The position numbers and the translations under genes were made by a program. Below the pieces are notes generated by a model. That model had not been told where the DNA came from. It searched no databases and saw nothing but the letters and a program-made list of their open reading frames with translations. A stretch of 64,000 nt of DNA from Chloranthus sessilifolius (taxonomy: Eukaryota; Streptophyta; Magnoliopsida; Chloranthales; Chloranthaceae): the NCBI GenBank assembly GCA_021018995.1, contig CM037590.1:105153097-105217096 (forward strand). Direction: 5' to 3'. Numbering within the stretch: the stretch's first letter is position 1; each line of letters opens with the position of its first letter. Of the stretch, positions 1-10,622 are shown piece by piece.

Positions 1-480
1 ACGAGAGTGACAAATGTAATGCCCCACCTATCGAAAGGTTGTTCTCACCCATCAGCATCCTCACGAAGTGAACGTTTTATCCATCCTCCGTTTGACAGGA
101 TACTGACCTACCACAAGTAGCCAACCTAGCCTATCGAATGCATGTTTATTCTGTTCGATAGGACAGGGTAAACCTATTGAGAGCTTTCAACTGCCAGCCC
201 CATACTTGTTTGACTTCGATAGGAAGCCTTAACCTGTCGACACTCTACACTCATCCTAGCGAAATCGACCCCCCCTCACTCCTTCCATGCTTATTGTGCA
301 CTTGCGCTGCGCAAGAAATTTTACCCACGTGTCCCATGTACAATGCACAAAGATGAGCCTTAAACTCGCACTTCGGTTTTCGCTTTACCGTAACTCCCCG
401 TGCTAAATATAGGCTGCCAGTTAATGCACGTTTTCGTTCCCCATGCTGATTGATCGAATTAACCATTCAATCCTGTCATC
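1..480 (+). promoter_or_regulatory. CCTATCGA motif array upstream of the C accessory ORF
   Basis: Copies of CCTATCGA or its complement TCGATAGG, with one-base variants such as CCTGTCGA and CCTATTGA, occur near positions 27, 130, 164, 174, 216, 234, 257 and 475. The same motif is repeated about 19 times in the 3' LTR of this element. A TATA-like TTAAATAG follows at 531-538, and an ORF starts at 598. The position suggests an internal promoter or enhancer; that function is inferred. Confidence 0.55.
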
Positions 481-597
481 GAAGGCGGCGATATTGAATT
501 AACCGCTTCATATTCCCTCCCACTTCCACCTTAAATAGATGCAGATGGCTTGATTTCGGCCCATCCCTCCCCTTCTACCCTCTGCATCCTCATAACT

Positions 598-771
598 ATG
601 GCGGACGACAAGCCCACATTCACTCTTGCGCAACTCTGCCTCTTCTGGCTGGAGCCATTACCGCCCAAGGAACCAGACCCATTGCAATTCCTCTGGGATG
701 AATATGAAGAGGTACAGCAGATCCTCATTAAGGAGGAAAAGGACAAAGATAGGAAGGAGAAAAGAGGCTGA
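598..771 (+). CDS. short accessory ORF of element C, 57 aa
   Basis: The ATG at 598 lies 60 bases after a TATA-like TTAAATAG and downstream of the motif array. The product begins MADDKPTFTL, is proline-rich in the middle and ends in a charged EEKDKDRKEKRG tail. It takes the place of the long 3' accessory ORF in A and B but shows no visible similarity to it. It may be a truncated remnant or an unrelated small peptide. No function is recognised. The 320 bases after it are C/T-rich then T-rich and hold no other ORF. Confidence 0.35.
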   Translation: MADDKPTFTLAQLCLFWLEPLPPKEPDPLQFLWDEYEEVQQILIKEEKDKDRKEKRG

Positions 772-1090
772 AGACTGAGCCACCGGCTTCCTTGTCACCA
801 CCCTCCTCCACCACCTGTCCCCCTCTCCCCTGACCCCCTTCTTTTTCCTTTTCTTCCTCCCCTCCTGGCTTACAGTTCCTCTTCCACCTGATACAGGCTG
901 AGGATATCCCTGAGTCGGGGGATGTACTTGTGTTTGACCATTGTACTAAAATGCTCTATTTTATGCTCTGTTTCGATTCTGTTAATAAACTGCTTTTTCT
1001 TTCTTTAGTTGTCTACTTGCTTTGGGTTTTTGCTCTGTTAATAGGCTGCGACACCCCCTTTGCTGTCAACAGTGAGGACACTGTTTAGTT

Positions 1091-1107
1091 AAAGTTTGGG
1101 GGTATGG
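1091..1107 (+). other. internal polypurine-tract-like site of element C
   Basis: AAAGTTTGGGGGTATGGC resembles the terminal polypurine tract of the same element at 36206-36219 (AGGTTTGGGGGTG). The corresponding second copy is at 31071 in B and 54168 in A, each about 1.5 kb before the terminal tract. It could be a second plus-strand priming site. Confidence 0.5.
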
Positions 1108-2455
1108 CATGTATGTATGCCAATAAATTAGTTACTTTTAGTACAACTAGGGTAAAATGAAGTGTTTGGAATTAATTAGAGTAAATTCTCACTAGAATTT
1201 TTTTTGTAAAAAGAGGAAATTAAGAAAACAACTATTTAAAACTGAAATAAGCCATAGTCCAACAAACTTCATGAGGGAAATGTCAACAATTTGTGAAAAA
1301 TAATTTTGATGTACAGTAAACCTGAAATGAGAGGAAATTGTGAAGACACACCCCTGAAAATTAGATGAAAGGTCATACCCAGTGAGATTTGGGCTTGAAA
1401 AAGTTTCCTTGAAGAGTGCCTTGACAATTTTTCTGCTCTTTGGATTGATTGGATTTAATTCCAATCACTAGAAGTTAGGCAATTCCAAGTTGAAATAGCT
1501 TGACAACATTAATGACATTGAGGACATGAAGTAAAGCCATCTCTTGGTCAGTTTGAGCTTAAAATGTCCCACCTTTGAACTGCCCTTGATTCACACCACT
1601 TGAGCCTTAAAAGTCCCAATTCTCTTTGATGAAAACCAGAAATTTTAAATCCAAAACCTTTTGACCTATTTCAGTTCACCCCCAATCTGAGAAATCAGGA
1701 AGAGGAAGGGGAAGCAAGGTTAGAGGAGCAAGGTGTTAAATCTGGGTGAAAGAAAGAAGAACACAGTTGGTGGTACTTGTGGTATTCCAAAAAAAAAAAA
1801 AAAAGAAAGAAAAAAAAAGCAAAATAATGAGAAGGAGAAGTCATTTCATTGAAAGATTGAAAGAAAGAGAAGAAGCTGGCCACTTTGGCTCTGAAAATTC
1901 AAGAAGTAAATGGAATTGTGCTGAAATGATGAAGGTGCTGTCTAGACCACCTCCTTACCTTTACTGATTTCTTAATTTGAATCCCTTTTGCCCTTTCATT
2001 CCTTTACAAACCTCATCCCTAAGCCACATTACAACCCAATAAAAAGACCTTACGGATCTGGAATAGATTGAGCTGTCATGTGGAGATAAGGAATTGTGTA
2101 ATCTATGGTGAAGAGAGTAAAAAAATTTCAGAAATTAGACCAATGCCTATGCTCATACTTACAGCCCTATTTGAGGACTATAACTACTCTTCAGCAGTGT
2201 GAAAATTTACACCCTTCATTGTTGTTATGAGTTAACAGCCCTGGTGAGACTTGGGCCTGAAATCCTATTTGATGGGGGTAGTATCAAAACCGAATTCTCA
2301 AGTGAAAGGTGAGCTATGCATCAATCGTTAAACATAATGCCTTGACATGAACCAATTGATGATGAAGGAATTACTGCAAAAAACTTCATGTTTTAAATTG
2401 GTGATTTTTCTGCTAAAAACCCTCTAGAACTGAAAAGGCATGATGAGAATGTATT
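1108..2455 (+). other. conserved 3' noncoding region of element C, first part
   Basis: No convincing ORF lies here. Blocks such as CACTAGAAGTTAGGCAATTC, the stretch around GCCACATTACAACCCAAT and CCTATGCTCAT recur in the same order in B (about 31090-32200) and A (about 54190-55200). The region stops at 2455 where D is inserted and resumes at 35979. The A-runs near 1791-1821 are simple sequence. Confidence 0.6.
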
Positions 2456-4062
2456 TGTAGACACCCAAATTCGGCCCAAGGCCCGATCAGTCTGTACTCC
2501 AAGAGAAATGCACCCCTGTGCTTCCGATGGCACCCCCGAACCCTTGGGAATCTAACTAGACCTTTAGGAATCACCTAAGACCCATTAGAATCATTCCCCC
2601 AACCCTTAGAGATCACCCCTAAACCCTAGGATCCCTTCCCAGACTCAACTTAAACCCTTCTGAGCATTTGATGGGAGGAGAGCTACAAATTTTTAAAAAG
2701 ACCACTGCTGAGGATGAGCCACATATCATTGGAGAGAGGACTTCTTCAGCTTTCCAGAAAGCCAAAGATCACCCAATTTGGAGTTGTGGTTCAAAAGTTA
2801 TGGCCGAATGAAGGTTCACATAAAATCATGACTTTTTGCTCAGGCGTATGTATTACATACGCGCGACAAATTTGCCCCATGATTTGGTCGTGTATGTATT
2901 ATATCCGGCATTTTAGACCAAATTTGGCCGGGCATATATAATACATACGCCCAGCATGGGGTGGCCCACCACGGGCACCCATCTTCTCAGATTCCCCCTG
3001 GTTTTCTTAAATTTTACTGTGCATAAGCTGGGCGTATGTAATATATACGCCCAGCTTAGCTACAGTATCTGTCATTAAGTGCTCAAATTTCCTCCATCTG
3101 GTTTGACCCTTTGACCATCCCCTTGGTTAAGGTGGGTGTCTTGAGATTGGTTGCACCTCCTTTGAGCTTATTGGCAACTCTCAAGTCACCCATGGTCTCA
3201 CCCCATCATCCGCCATTGAAACCAATTTCCCAAACCTCTAAGACCTTAAAAACCTAGAAAACCTTAGATAGAGGATTACCTAATTGCTAAACCAATTAGC
3301 TCTTAAGTAACCCTCTAACCCACCTCTTCCCTATAAATAAAGAGGCCCCCCTCTTCCCAAAAGGGTTGAAAAAATCAAGGTTGAAAAGATTAGGGTGAAA
3401 GCTTGAGTTAGGAGAGAGAGAGCCCTAGTGAGAGAAAGTTTCTTCTTATTCCTTCAACCAGAATTCTAGCATGCATAGATCATCCTTTTCAACCATTAGA
3501 TCACCCCTTTTAGTTAAGGCTTAGTCCCTAGCTTCATCCTACACTTCCTAGCTACCGAATCCTAGCATTAGAACCTATTCTTCTACCGTTTAAGCCATTC
3601 AAAGCCATCGGAGGCACGCCGAAGCGAAGGTCTTCCACGGTGCAACAAGGGCCCGTGAGCTCTGGCTCACCCCTCTCTTCCTCTACCTTCTTGGTGTTTC
3701 TTCCGTCCAAGGATTCAAGCCGTTACGCCGCCGAAATTTTGGTTTGGCTCAAAGCTTGATAGGACCGTATTGCCTTCGGGCAAGGGGAAGCTCCGCCCAT
3801 TAATTTTTATTTTTGGCCATAGATAGAGACCGCTATATGCGGGTTGATCGGGTGCCTAAACCCTTCCCGATCGATAACCGAAGCCCCTACCCTAGAGCCT
3901 TTGGCAAAGACTGGTAAATCAGAGTCATATTTAGCATTTCGGTGCTCAAAATATCGATTTAAAGGTTTCCCGGGTCACCAAAAGCTCCGGGTGGAGACTC
4001 TACATTTTATTCCATCGCGAGTGCCTTGCCGCGACGGGTCCGAGAGGATCCATGCTCGCACA
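2456..4062 (+). repeat. 5' LTR of element D
   Basis: The LTR is 1,607 bp, runs TG to CA and closely matches the 3' LTR at 34351-35973. A TATA box CTATAAATAA lies at 3331-3340. Four copies of the D palindrome lie upstream of it. The open frame at 3844-4070 is present in both LTRs and shows no coding features, so I do not call it a gene. Confidence 0.93.
2843..3056 (+). promoter_or_regulatory. D palindrome cluster in the 5' LTR
   Basis: Copies of an approximately 21 bp palindrome with core GCGTATATAATATATACGC (some with TATGTA variants) lie at about 2843-2863, 2888-2909 (degenerate), 2930-2952 and 3026-3056. The last is a near-perfect 31 bp inverted repeat extended by AGCTGG and CCAGCT. They lie roughly 275-490 bases upstream of the TATA box. 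The 3' LTR has matching copies at 34737-34956. Confidence 0.7.
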
Positions 4063-4064
4063 GA

Positions 4065-4082
4065 TGGCGACTTTGCTGGGGA
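4065..4082 (+). other. primer binding site of D (tRNA-Arg type)
   Basis: TGGCGACTTTGCTGGGGA starts two bases after the LTR end. TGGCGACT is complementary to the 3' end (AGTCGCCA) of plant tRNA-Arg species and is the usual start of the PBS in Ogre/Tat elements. The exact tRNA was not checked. Confidence 0.8.
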
Positions 4083-5568
4083 TGTCACCCTAGCGCTTCC
4101 CCTCTTGTTGGCCTTTCTTTTTATTTTTTATTTACTAACCATGGCTGTTTTTTGTTCTAATTTTCTGCTATTTTTCTTTATTTTCTGTTGTTTTTACTAA
4201 CATACTCACCCCTACGATTCAGTCCTTTAAGGGCCTTAGCCGATTGGCGGGCCTACTTGCGCCTTTAAATTTCAGTTTTTTATAATTTTGTCATTTAAGC
4301 CGCCTTAGCCGTTTGGCGAGCCTGCTCGCATCTACTTTCCACGTCATTTAAATTTCAGTCATTTACGAGCCCTAGCCATTTGGCGGGCCTACGTGCGCTC
4401 TTTATTTCAGTCATCATATCTCATCATTGAACGCCGGCCCGTTGAGGCGGCACGGGCTTGTCGTCCTCGACTCAATTTTGGACTTAAATTCACTCCCCTT
4501 TAAAAATCTGTAATTAAAAGTGAACCAACAGTGTGGGGACATAATCAAATCTATTTTTGCGTATTTTGGGTAGTTTTTTAGGGGGTTTAGGTGCAGATAT
4601 AATTTACTCGGTTCCCAGTAAGGCGGCAGCCCTAATGGTGATGATCCTGAAAAGAACCACCCCTTCCTGTACCTGAGAAGGCGCTTGCGCCAGAGGTATA
4701 TCGGTTGGATTGCCAATTCCAATCAAGCCGTAAAACCCGTAATGGTGAGAGCGTAGACAGCCCGAATTCAGCCGTGTATCCCTAAGAAGCGGAAATGAGG
4801 GACCCGATAACATACACAGTAGTCTCCGAGAGCATCTCTCCCAGAAAACCAGTCTAAAAGACCCATCCCGGGCTTGCTGTTTATTGTCAAAAGAAGCTGA
4901 CAGAACTATCTCTGCCAGGCATATATAATATATACGCCCAACCAAAAATCCTCAGAAATATTCAGGCGTATATAATATATACGCCCAGCCAAAATCCCCA
5001 GATTTAAGCCAGGTGTATATGATATATACGCCCAGCCAAATCTTCTAAGTTTTGGTCGGTATATAGATATATCTTGGTTCAGAAGTCGATCGAGGCCCAA
5101 TCCACCACCCAAGTTCCCCGATTAGCGGTATTAGTGCCCACAGTAGCCTCCCGCATTCTGTAACACCCAATATGCCCCCACCCAGTCAAAAGAAGACGAC
5201 TTCTCACTGATTTGCTCCGGGGGATCGGGTCGTTTGCATGGATTCCCTCACCTTCAATAGAACGAAAGGGTTCCCTTTCGCTTCTTCCGAAGTGTGTCGG
5301 ATCCCGCCGTGAGACCTACTAAAGGTGCATATATCACCCAAGACGGGAACTTTTCTAGGGCACCAGATCATCATTCATTTACGTAGGGGAGATAATTTTC
5401 ATTTGAAAAATCCAAAAAAAAAAATATACAGAAAAATCAAAATATGTACATACGCTCACTTTCGGTGCGACCGTCACTACGGCGACCTCAAACCTAACCC
5501 GTAGAGGAAGAACTAGGACAGTATTCAGCCCTTACCCAAGGCATCGGTACAACACTCGTCAACAGATC
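4083..5568 (+). promoter_or_regulatory. D untranslated leader with four palindromes
   Basis: No gag-like or Ogre-ORF1-like coding sequence is seen. Palindromes of the D type lie at about 4916-4941, 4964-4990, 5009-5036 and (degenerate) 5054-5077, spaced 45-48 bases apart and ending about 490 bases before the first gag ORF. Earlier, at 4220-4410, there are three or four imperfect copies of a ~70-base unit around CCTTAGCCGTTTGGCGGGCC. The rest shows no recognisable feature. Confidence 0.6.
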
Positions 5569-8500
5569 ATGTCGAGAGCCGATACATCCCCGCCATCATC
5601 CCCATCCCATTCCCATATAGGAGAAGACTCAATCTCCAACACCTTCACCCAAACTCGGTTCGATGTCACGGGTCCATTTGGGGCACCCGTGTTCTTATCC
5701 ACCCCATCCCCCTCCCCTACATTTTCCCAACATACCCCCATCTCGTCCTCTACTGAAACACCCCATTTCCCGACTGACCCATACATCCCCATCTACCATC
5801 CACATACCCTTACCGCACCCCCCTACTCCCAAAGACCCATCGGGAGCCCCATTCCTCGCCTACCTCCCACATCCCGTCCACCTCTTCATCCATGCCTCCT
5901 ACATCCCATGTCCCACTCACCTCATCTCTCATACCCTCCACATCACATGGTCCATCCACATCCCAACAGACCCCCCTGTTTACCCAGGTCATGCCCAACT
6001 TTGCCTAGGGTGTGACCAGCAACCCACTATCTTCCTTAGCCATACATCCACACCCTCCAAGCCCAACCATTCATAACCCCAGGTCATGCCCAATTTAATC
6101 CAACCCCCTCCGTCCTTGAATGGGCCATCACCCTCCAATCTCACACTTGAATCCATGCCCTCAATAGAGGACATGAGAAGGATGTATGCCCTGTGGGCTA
6201 CCTCTCGGAGTCCAACATTCCAAACCCCACATCTAGGTCTTCAAAACCTCCATACCCCATTCCCCCATGACCATGCCCAACCACCCATCATTCATACCAT
6301 CCAAGATCCCCCATCTCAATTCCAGGCCCAGGCCCAAGCCCACCCAAGCCCCCTCATCTCAGGACCAAAACCACACGAATCCCTAGGCCCAAGCCCAAAC
6401 CCATAAGACCCAAGCCCAGGCCCAAAATCCTCAAGGCCCATGGGCCTAAGCCCAAACACATCCAACCCAGGCCCAAGCCCAAAATCCTTAAGGCCCAAGG
6501 GCCTAAGCCCCCATCCAACCCAAGCCCAGGCCCAAAATCCTCAAGGCCCATGGGCCTAAGCCCAAACCCATCAGACCCAGAACCAAAACCCTCAAGGCCC
6601 ATGGGCCCAAGCCCAAACCCATCAGACTCAGGCCCAGGCCCAAAATCCTCAAGGCCCATGGGTCCAAATCCAAACCCATCAGACCCAGACCTAAAACCCT
6701 CAAAACCCATGAGCCCAGGCCCAAGCCCATCAGACCCAGGCCCAGTTCTAAGCCCCCCAGGGCCCTTGGACCCAAATCTATCAAACCCAAGCCCAAGGCC
6801 CATCACCCCGCACCCAATACCAACAGGGCCCATTAGACCAAAATCATACCAACTCCCACACCCAGGCCCAAGGCCCATCAACCCAAGCTTTCCAAAACCT
6901 TCAAGCCCAAACCCAAGGCCCATCCACCCACACTCATCAAAGTGTTCCAAAAGAGCCTAACGGGCCCAACGCTGAGATGGTTCACGCCCCTAGAACCATC
7001 CATGATAAAAACTTGGAAACATCTGACACACTTATTCCAAAAATAGTATGTCTATAACATGGACATAGAGCCAAGGAAGTCGGATCTGGCCCGTTTGAAG
7101 TAAAGGCATGATGAAACTTTCAGTGCCTACTTAGGGAGGTGGAGGGCATTGGCCGCCCAGGTGACCCACCGGATTCTGGATGATGAGCAGATTGAATTAA
7201 TAACCAAGGGAGCTCTCCCAGTCATTGCGGAATTCCTGGTATATCAGAAGCAGCCCAGTTTTGCTGATTTGGTCCGAAATGCGAACCGTTGCGAAGACGC
7301 CGTTAGAGAGGGAAGGTTGGGAAAGAGAATGGCCAACGGGTTCAAAAAGCTACCGAACCAAGGATTGAAAGAAGACTTGGGGCAGAGGTACAGAACATCG
7401 TTTATCCCCAGGCCAATACCACTCCGATACAGCTCCAGGCCGCACACGCACCCCTGGCCCGTTTCGAACAAGCGCCAAGGCCAAGAAATGGACCGAGGAC
7501 CCCGTTCACCTAAGAACAGATGAAAGCATGGTTTGAACGGGTCTTCACACCGTTAGGACAATCGTTAAGTGTCTTATTGCCCGTGTTGCTACAAAAGGGT
7601 CTGGTTAATTTACTCCAGCCTCACCCACCACCCAATCCAATACCAAGAAACTATGATTCGAACCTGCATTGTAACTTCCACCAGGGACCAGGTCACCCTA
7701 TGGATCGGTGCTTCCCACTAAAGCACGCAATCCAAGATTTAATAGAGGCGGGAAAAATTGTTCCCCCGCCGCTTCCTCAAGGGCAGAATCAGAACATCCA
7801 TCAAGCCTCTCTACCACCTCATCCCGGAGGCCCTAGGCCTAACATCTATTGGGTAGAAGAGGAAGAATTCAACCCCTCGGATTACATCAGTAGTCATGAG
7901 GAGTTCTCATCTCCCAGGCTGAACGAGGGAGAACCAATTGTAGGGGTAATCGAGCCACTGTATTTAGCTGATTACTTCCCCACCCCGGCATACCAAGAGG
8001 AACCCCTAGATTTAGGGTAGTATTTTTCCACTCCCGCTCCTGCCTATCAAATCCAAACGGGCTCAGCCCCACCGCAATCATATGCATATCCGCCCCACTC
8101 CCAATTTACCCCACAATACACACCACCTCCCAGTCACCCCACCCCATACACCATCCCACCATCAGCCACCCCATATACCTTTTCGTCGCACCAAAATCAC
8201 CCCATGCCATACATAAATCCACCACCCCCATACTACCCCACCTCATACACACCCCCAAATCCCACCGCCCAGCATACTACCCTGCCATCCACAAATCACC
8301 TCGCCCAATACACAACTCCACCATCCTTAAATCACCCTGCCCCATGCACGACTCCATCATCCCTGATTTACCCCGTTCCATCCACAAACCCATCATCACC
8401 CCACCATGCCACCTCTATTACAAACCCTTCGTACCAGTACCCCCCTGCTCCATCTACTATCCCGTCATACCCCTATCACCCCGCTCCACCTGCACCTCCG

Positions 8501-8716
8501 ACATTTCCCAGTCACCCTATCCCAGCCACACCCCCACCATCCCTGCGCTATTTCGCCCCCAATCCAACTCTACCCTCACCCACTCCCCTTATCACCCGCC
8601 CCCAATTACCACTGGTCTTACCACACCCTGGTAACACCTGCACCCTCAAATCCAACTTTGCCAATCCCCGCCAATGCCCCTCAGCCCCCTATTGGAGTCA
8701 ACCTGGTTGGGCCTGA
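5569..8716 (+). pseudogene. gag of element D, broken
   Basis: This is the structural capsid/nucleocapsid protein of the Ty3/gypsy particle. The N-terminal third (5569-6960) is extremely proline-rich. The retrotransposon gag domain lies at about 6980-7500, with the family pattern around ETFSAYLGRWRALAAQV and FADLVRNANRCEDAV. A zinc-knuckle-like CNFHQGPGHPMDRC follows near 7670, then LKHAIQDLIEAGKI, typical of Tat gag. A second proline/serine/threonine-rich stretch covers 8040-8700. At least four frame changes and stops at about 7045 and 7110 break the frame, so no full Gag can be made. The start at 5569 is only the first in-frame ATG. Confidence 0.75.
6395..6930 (+). repeat. minisatellite in proline-rich gag region
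   Basis: A ~60-base unit built on AAGGCCCATGGGCCTAAGCC and CAGGCCCAAAATCCTC recurs about eight times with drift. It reads on the plus strand as Pro-Ser-Asn-Pro-rich repeats. Long open frames on the minus strand here (Gly/Leu-rich) are its mirror image. Confidence 0.75.
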
Positions 8717-8750
8717 GAAGCCGACATGCCCAGCCCAGTCCACCTCAGAA

Positions 8751-9545
8751 TCACCATGCACTCCCTTCCTCATCCTGAAACCTGCCTATGACCCGCATCA
8801 AGTGTCGTTAAGTTACGAGCAGACGGACATGAATGCTGGTCGCAACCAAGAAGAGACAGTCAAATTTATCACCCGGTCGGGTAGGATTTCTACACAGCCG
8901 AAAGCATCGGGGACCGGTAGAGGAGAGGAGAAGAAGAAAGAGCAAGCCGCAGGGAACCCCTTTGAGAAAATGGCCAGAGAGCATGTGTTGGAGACACAGC
9001 TCAAGAGGTCACCTGCACATATTACTGTCTGGGATTTGTTGATCACATCCCCGCTCCACTTTCAAGCCTTAATGGGAGCACTCAAAGACGCGCATGTTTC
9101 CGCCCACGTGACCCCAGACGAGGTGGGAGAAATAATTGGGCAAGTATTGGCCCCAAATGCCATCTCATTCACTAATGCAGATCTGTCGCTCGAGGGGAAC
9201 AATCACTCTAAACCCCTGAATATAACAGTGGAAGTAGGGAACTTGGTGGTACCGTTGGTCTTGATAGACAACGGGTCGGCATTAAATGTATGCCCTCTAA
9301 GGACCACAATCAAAATTGGTGCGAACCCCAACACCTTCCGGCCATCAATAACAAGCGCTAGGGGATTCGACAACACACGAAGAGAGATTATAGGAGAAGT
9401 GGACCTCAACCTGATCATCGAGCCGCAAACCTTCACTGTCCCCTTCCAGGGAATGGACATCAAGTCTACATTTAATTTATTATTGGGCCGACCGTGGCTG
9501 CATGAGATCGGAGCAATACCGTCAACTCTACATCAAAAACTTTGA
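8751..9545 (+). pseudogene. aspartic protease region of element D
   Basis: The enzyme processes the Gag-Pol polyprotein in the particle. The core reads LVVPLVLIDNGSALNV, with DNGS in place of the usual D-T/S-G, a form I believe is common in Tat elements. It is followed by the conserved RGFDNTRREIIGEVDL and LLGRPWLHEIGAIPSTLHQKL blocks, the typical end of this domain. The reading frame (8406-9545) is open through the domain but ends just after it, and its upstream part overlaps the proline-rich gag tail in another frame. Activity cannot be judged. Confidence 0.8.
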
Positions 9546-9616
9546 TTCATCTCAGGCAGAAGAATCATCACCATCATGGGTGAGAGCAGAGAAGACAGGG
9601 AGCGGAGTGGAGCGCT

Positions 9617-10308
9617 TTGCATATTGAGAATCCAAAAGTGCTTGACATGCCGCATACAACAGAGGACACTGATCTCCATCGATTTGAGTATGACTTCTCA
9701 GCTGTTACCCTCGAGCTGACTGAAAAAACTCCTGCCAAAATTAGAGGAGCAACGGAGGCAGCAGTGTTCATGCTCCATAAATGGGGCCACCAAAAAGGGA
9801 AGGGACTGGGCCCGCGCCTTCAAGGAAGAAGAGACCCCGTCAGGGCCAAGGGGCAGCAAACCAGATTTGGCCTAGGCTACAAGCCCGATGAAGAAGTCAG
9901 AGAGGCCGAAGAGAAGATAAGAGCCGCGACAGCCGCCAGGGCCAGAGGAATCAACCTGGAAGAAGAAACTCCCACTCGACCCCACATCCGTCAAACCTTT
10001 GTGAGCGCCGGGTAGTATAGATTGATCTGAATGGGGAGACAAGGGTAACCCCACACAAGCTTGCTTCCGCCCACCCCACTAACCCTTACATCATCCCCCC
10101 GAACCTTGAGGTGGACTTGGCAGCCCTCTCCTTATTTGAGGAGGAAATCCCCGGGCCCACCCATCACTCTAGCATTAGCCACTTTGGGCCCACTTTAACC
10201 TTCAAAGACAGGGTCCCAGAGGATCCCTCCATAAACATGCTTAGGGAGGAACTGCAAGAGCCTACCGATGTCATGTCCAACCAAAAAGGTAAAGGCCAAG
10301 CCTCGCAG
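9617..10308 (+). pseudogene. G-patch domain and linker between protease and RT of element D
   Basis: The G-patch reads MLHKWGHQKGKGLGPRLQGR followed by FGLGYKP at about 9770-9880. G-patches are glycine-rich RNA-binding or helicase-activating domains and are characteristic of this place in Tat/Ogre polyproteins. A linker with LEVDLAALSLFEEEIPG follows. It ends at a candidate splice donor (CGCAG/GTATGT). One TAG at 10013-10015 and a frame change interrupt it. Confidence 0.75.
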
Positions 10309-10599
10309 GTATGTAACTAGACATCTTTGCCCCAACTCCTGAGAGCCGCCAAATGCTGTGAATATGGCACCGGCTCTCTAAAAAAAAACAACCTATAAGA
10401 AGTGAGGTTAGCCTCTGGGACACTCTACCCTGTATATATAGAAATCCACCTCGTCAGGGGCCAACCTCCGAAAAATTGCAAAAAACCATAAAAATAGAAA
10501 AAATACCAATTCCAAAAATGTTATCCTTTAAAGTTCCTAATAAAATTAAAAGTGATGTTGGGATACCCGTCCCACGTGAAGCCGACCCCTTCCCTGTAG
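10309..10599 (+). other. candidate Ogre-type intron between protease/G-patch and RT
   Basis: The segment starts with donor GTATGTAAC and ends CCCTTCCCTGTAG, is A/T-rich and noncoding, and lies exactly where Ogre elements have a spliced intron. The two flanking reading frames do not join in phase without one indel, so the exact sites are uncertain. Confidence 0.4.
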
Positions 10600-10622
10600 A
10601 AATATGAGAAGAGGTAGGAGTC

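Noticed and set aside
3844-4200. 118 aa ORF at the end of the D 5' LTR
   Set aside because: It crosses LTR end and PBS, and only the LTR part recurs in the 3' LTR; no domain.
6316-6950. Long minus-strand Gly/Leu-rich frames
   Set aside because: They are the complement of the proline-rich gag minisatellite and show no domain.
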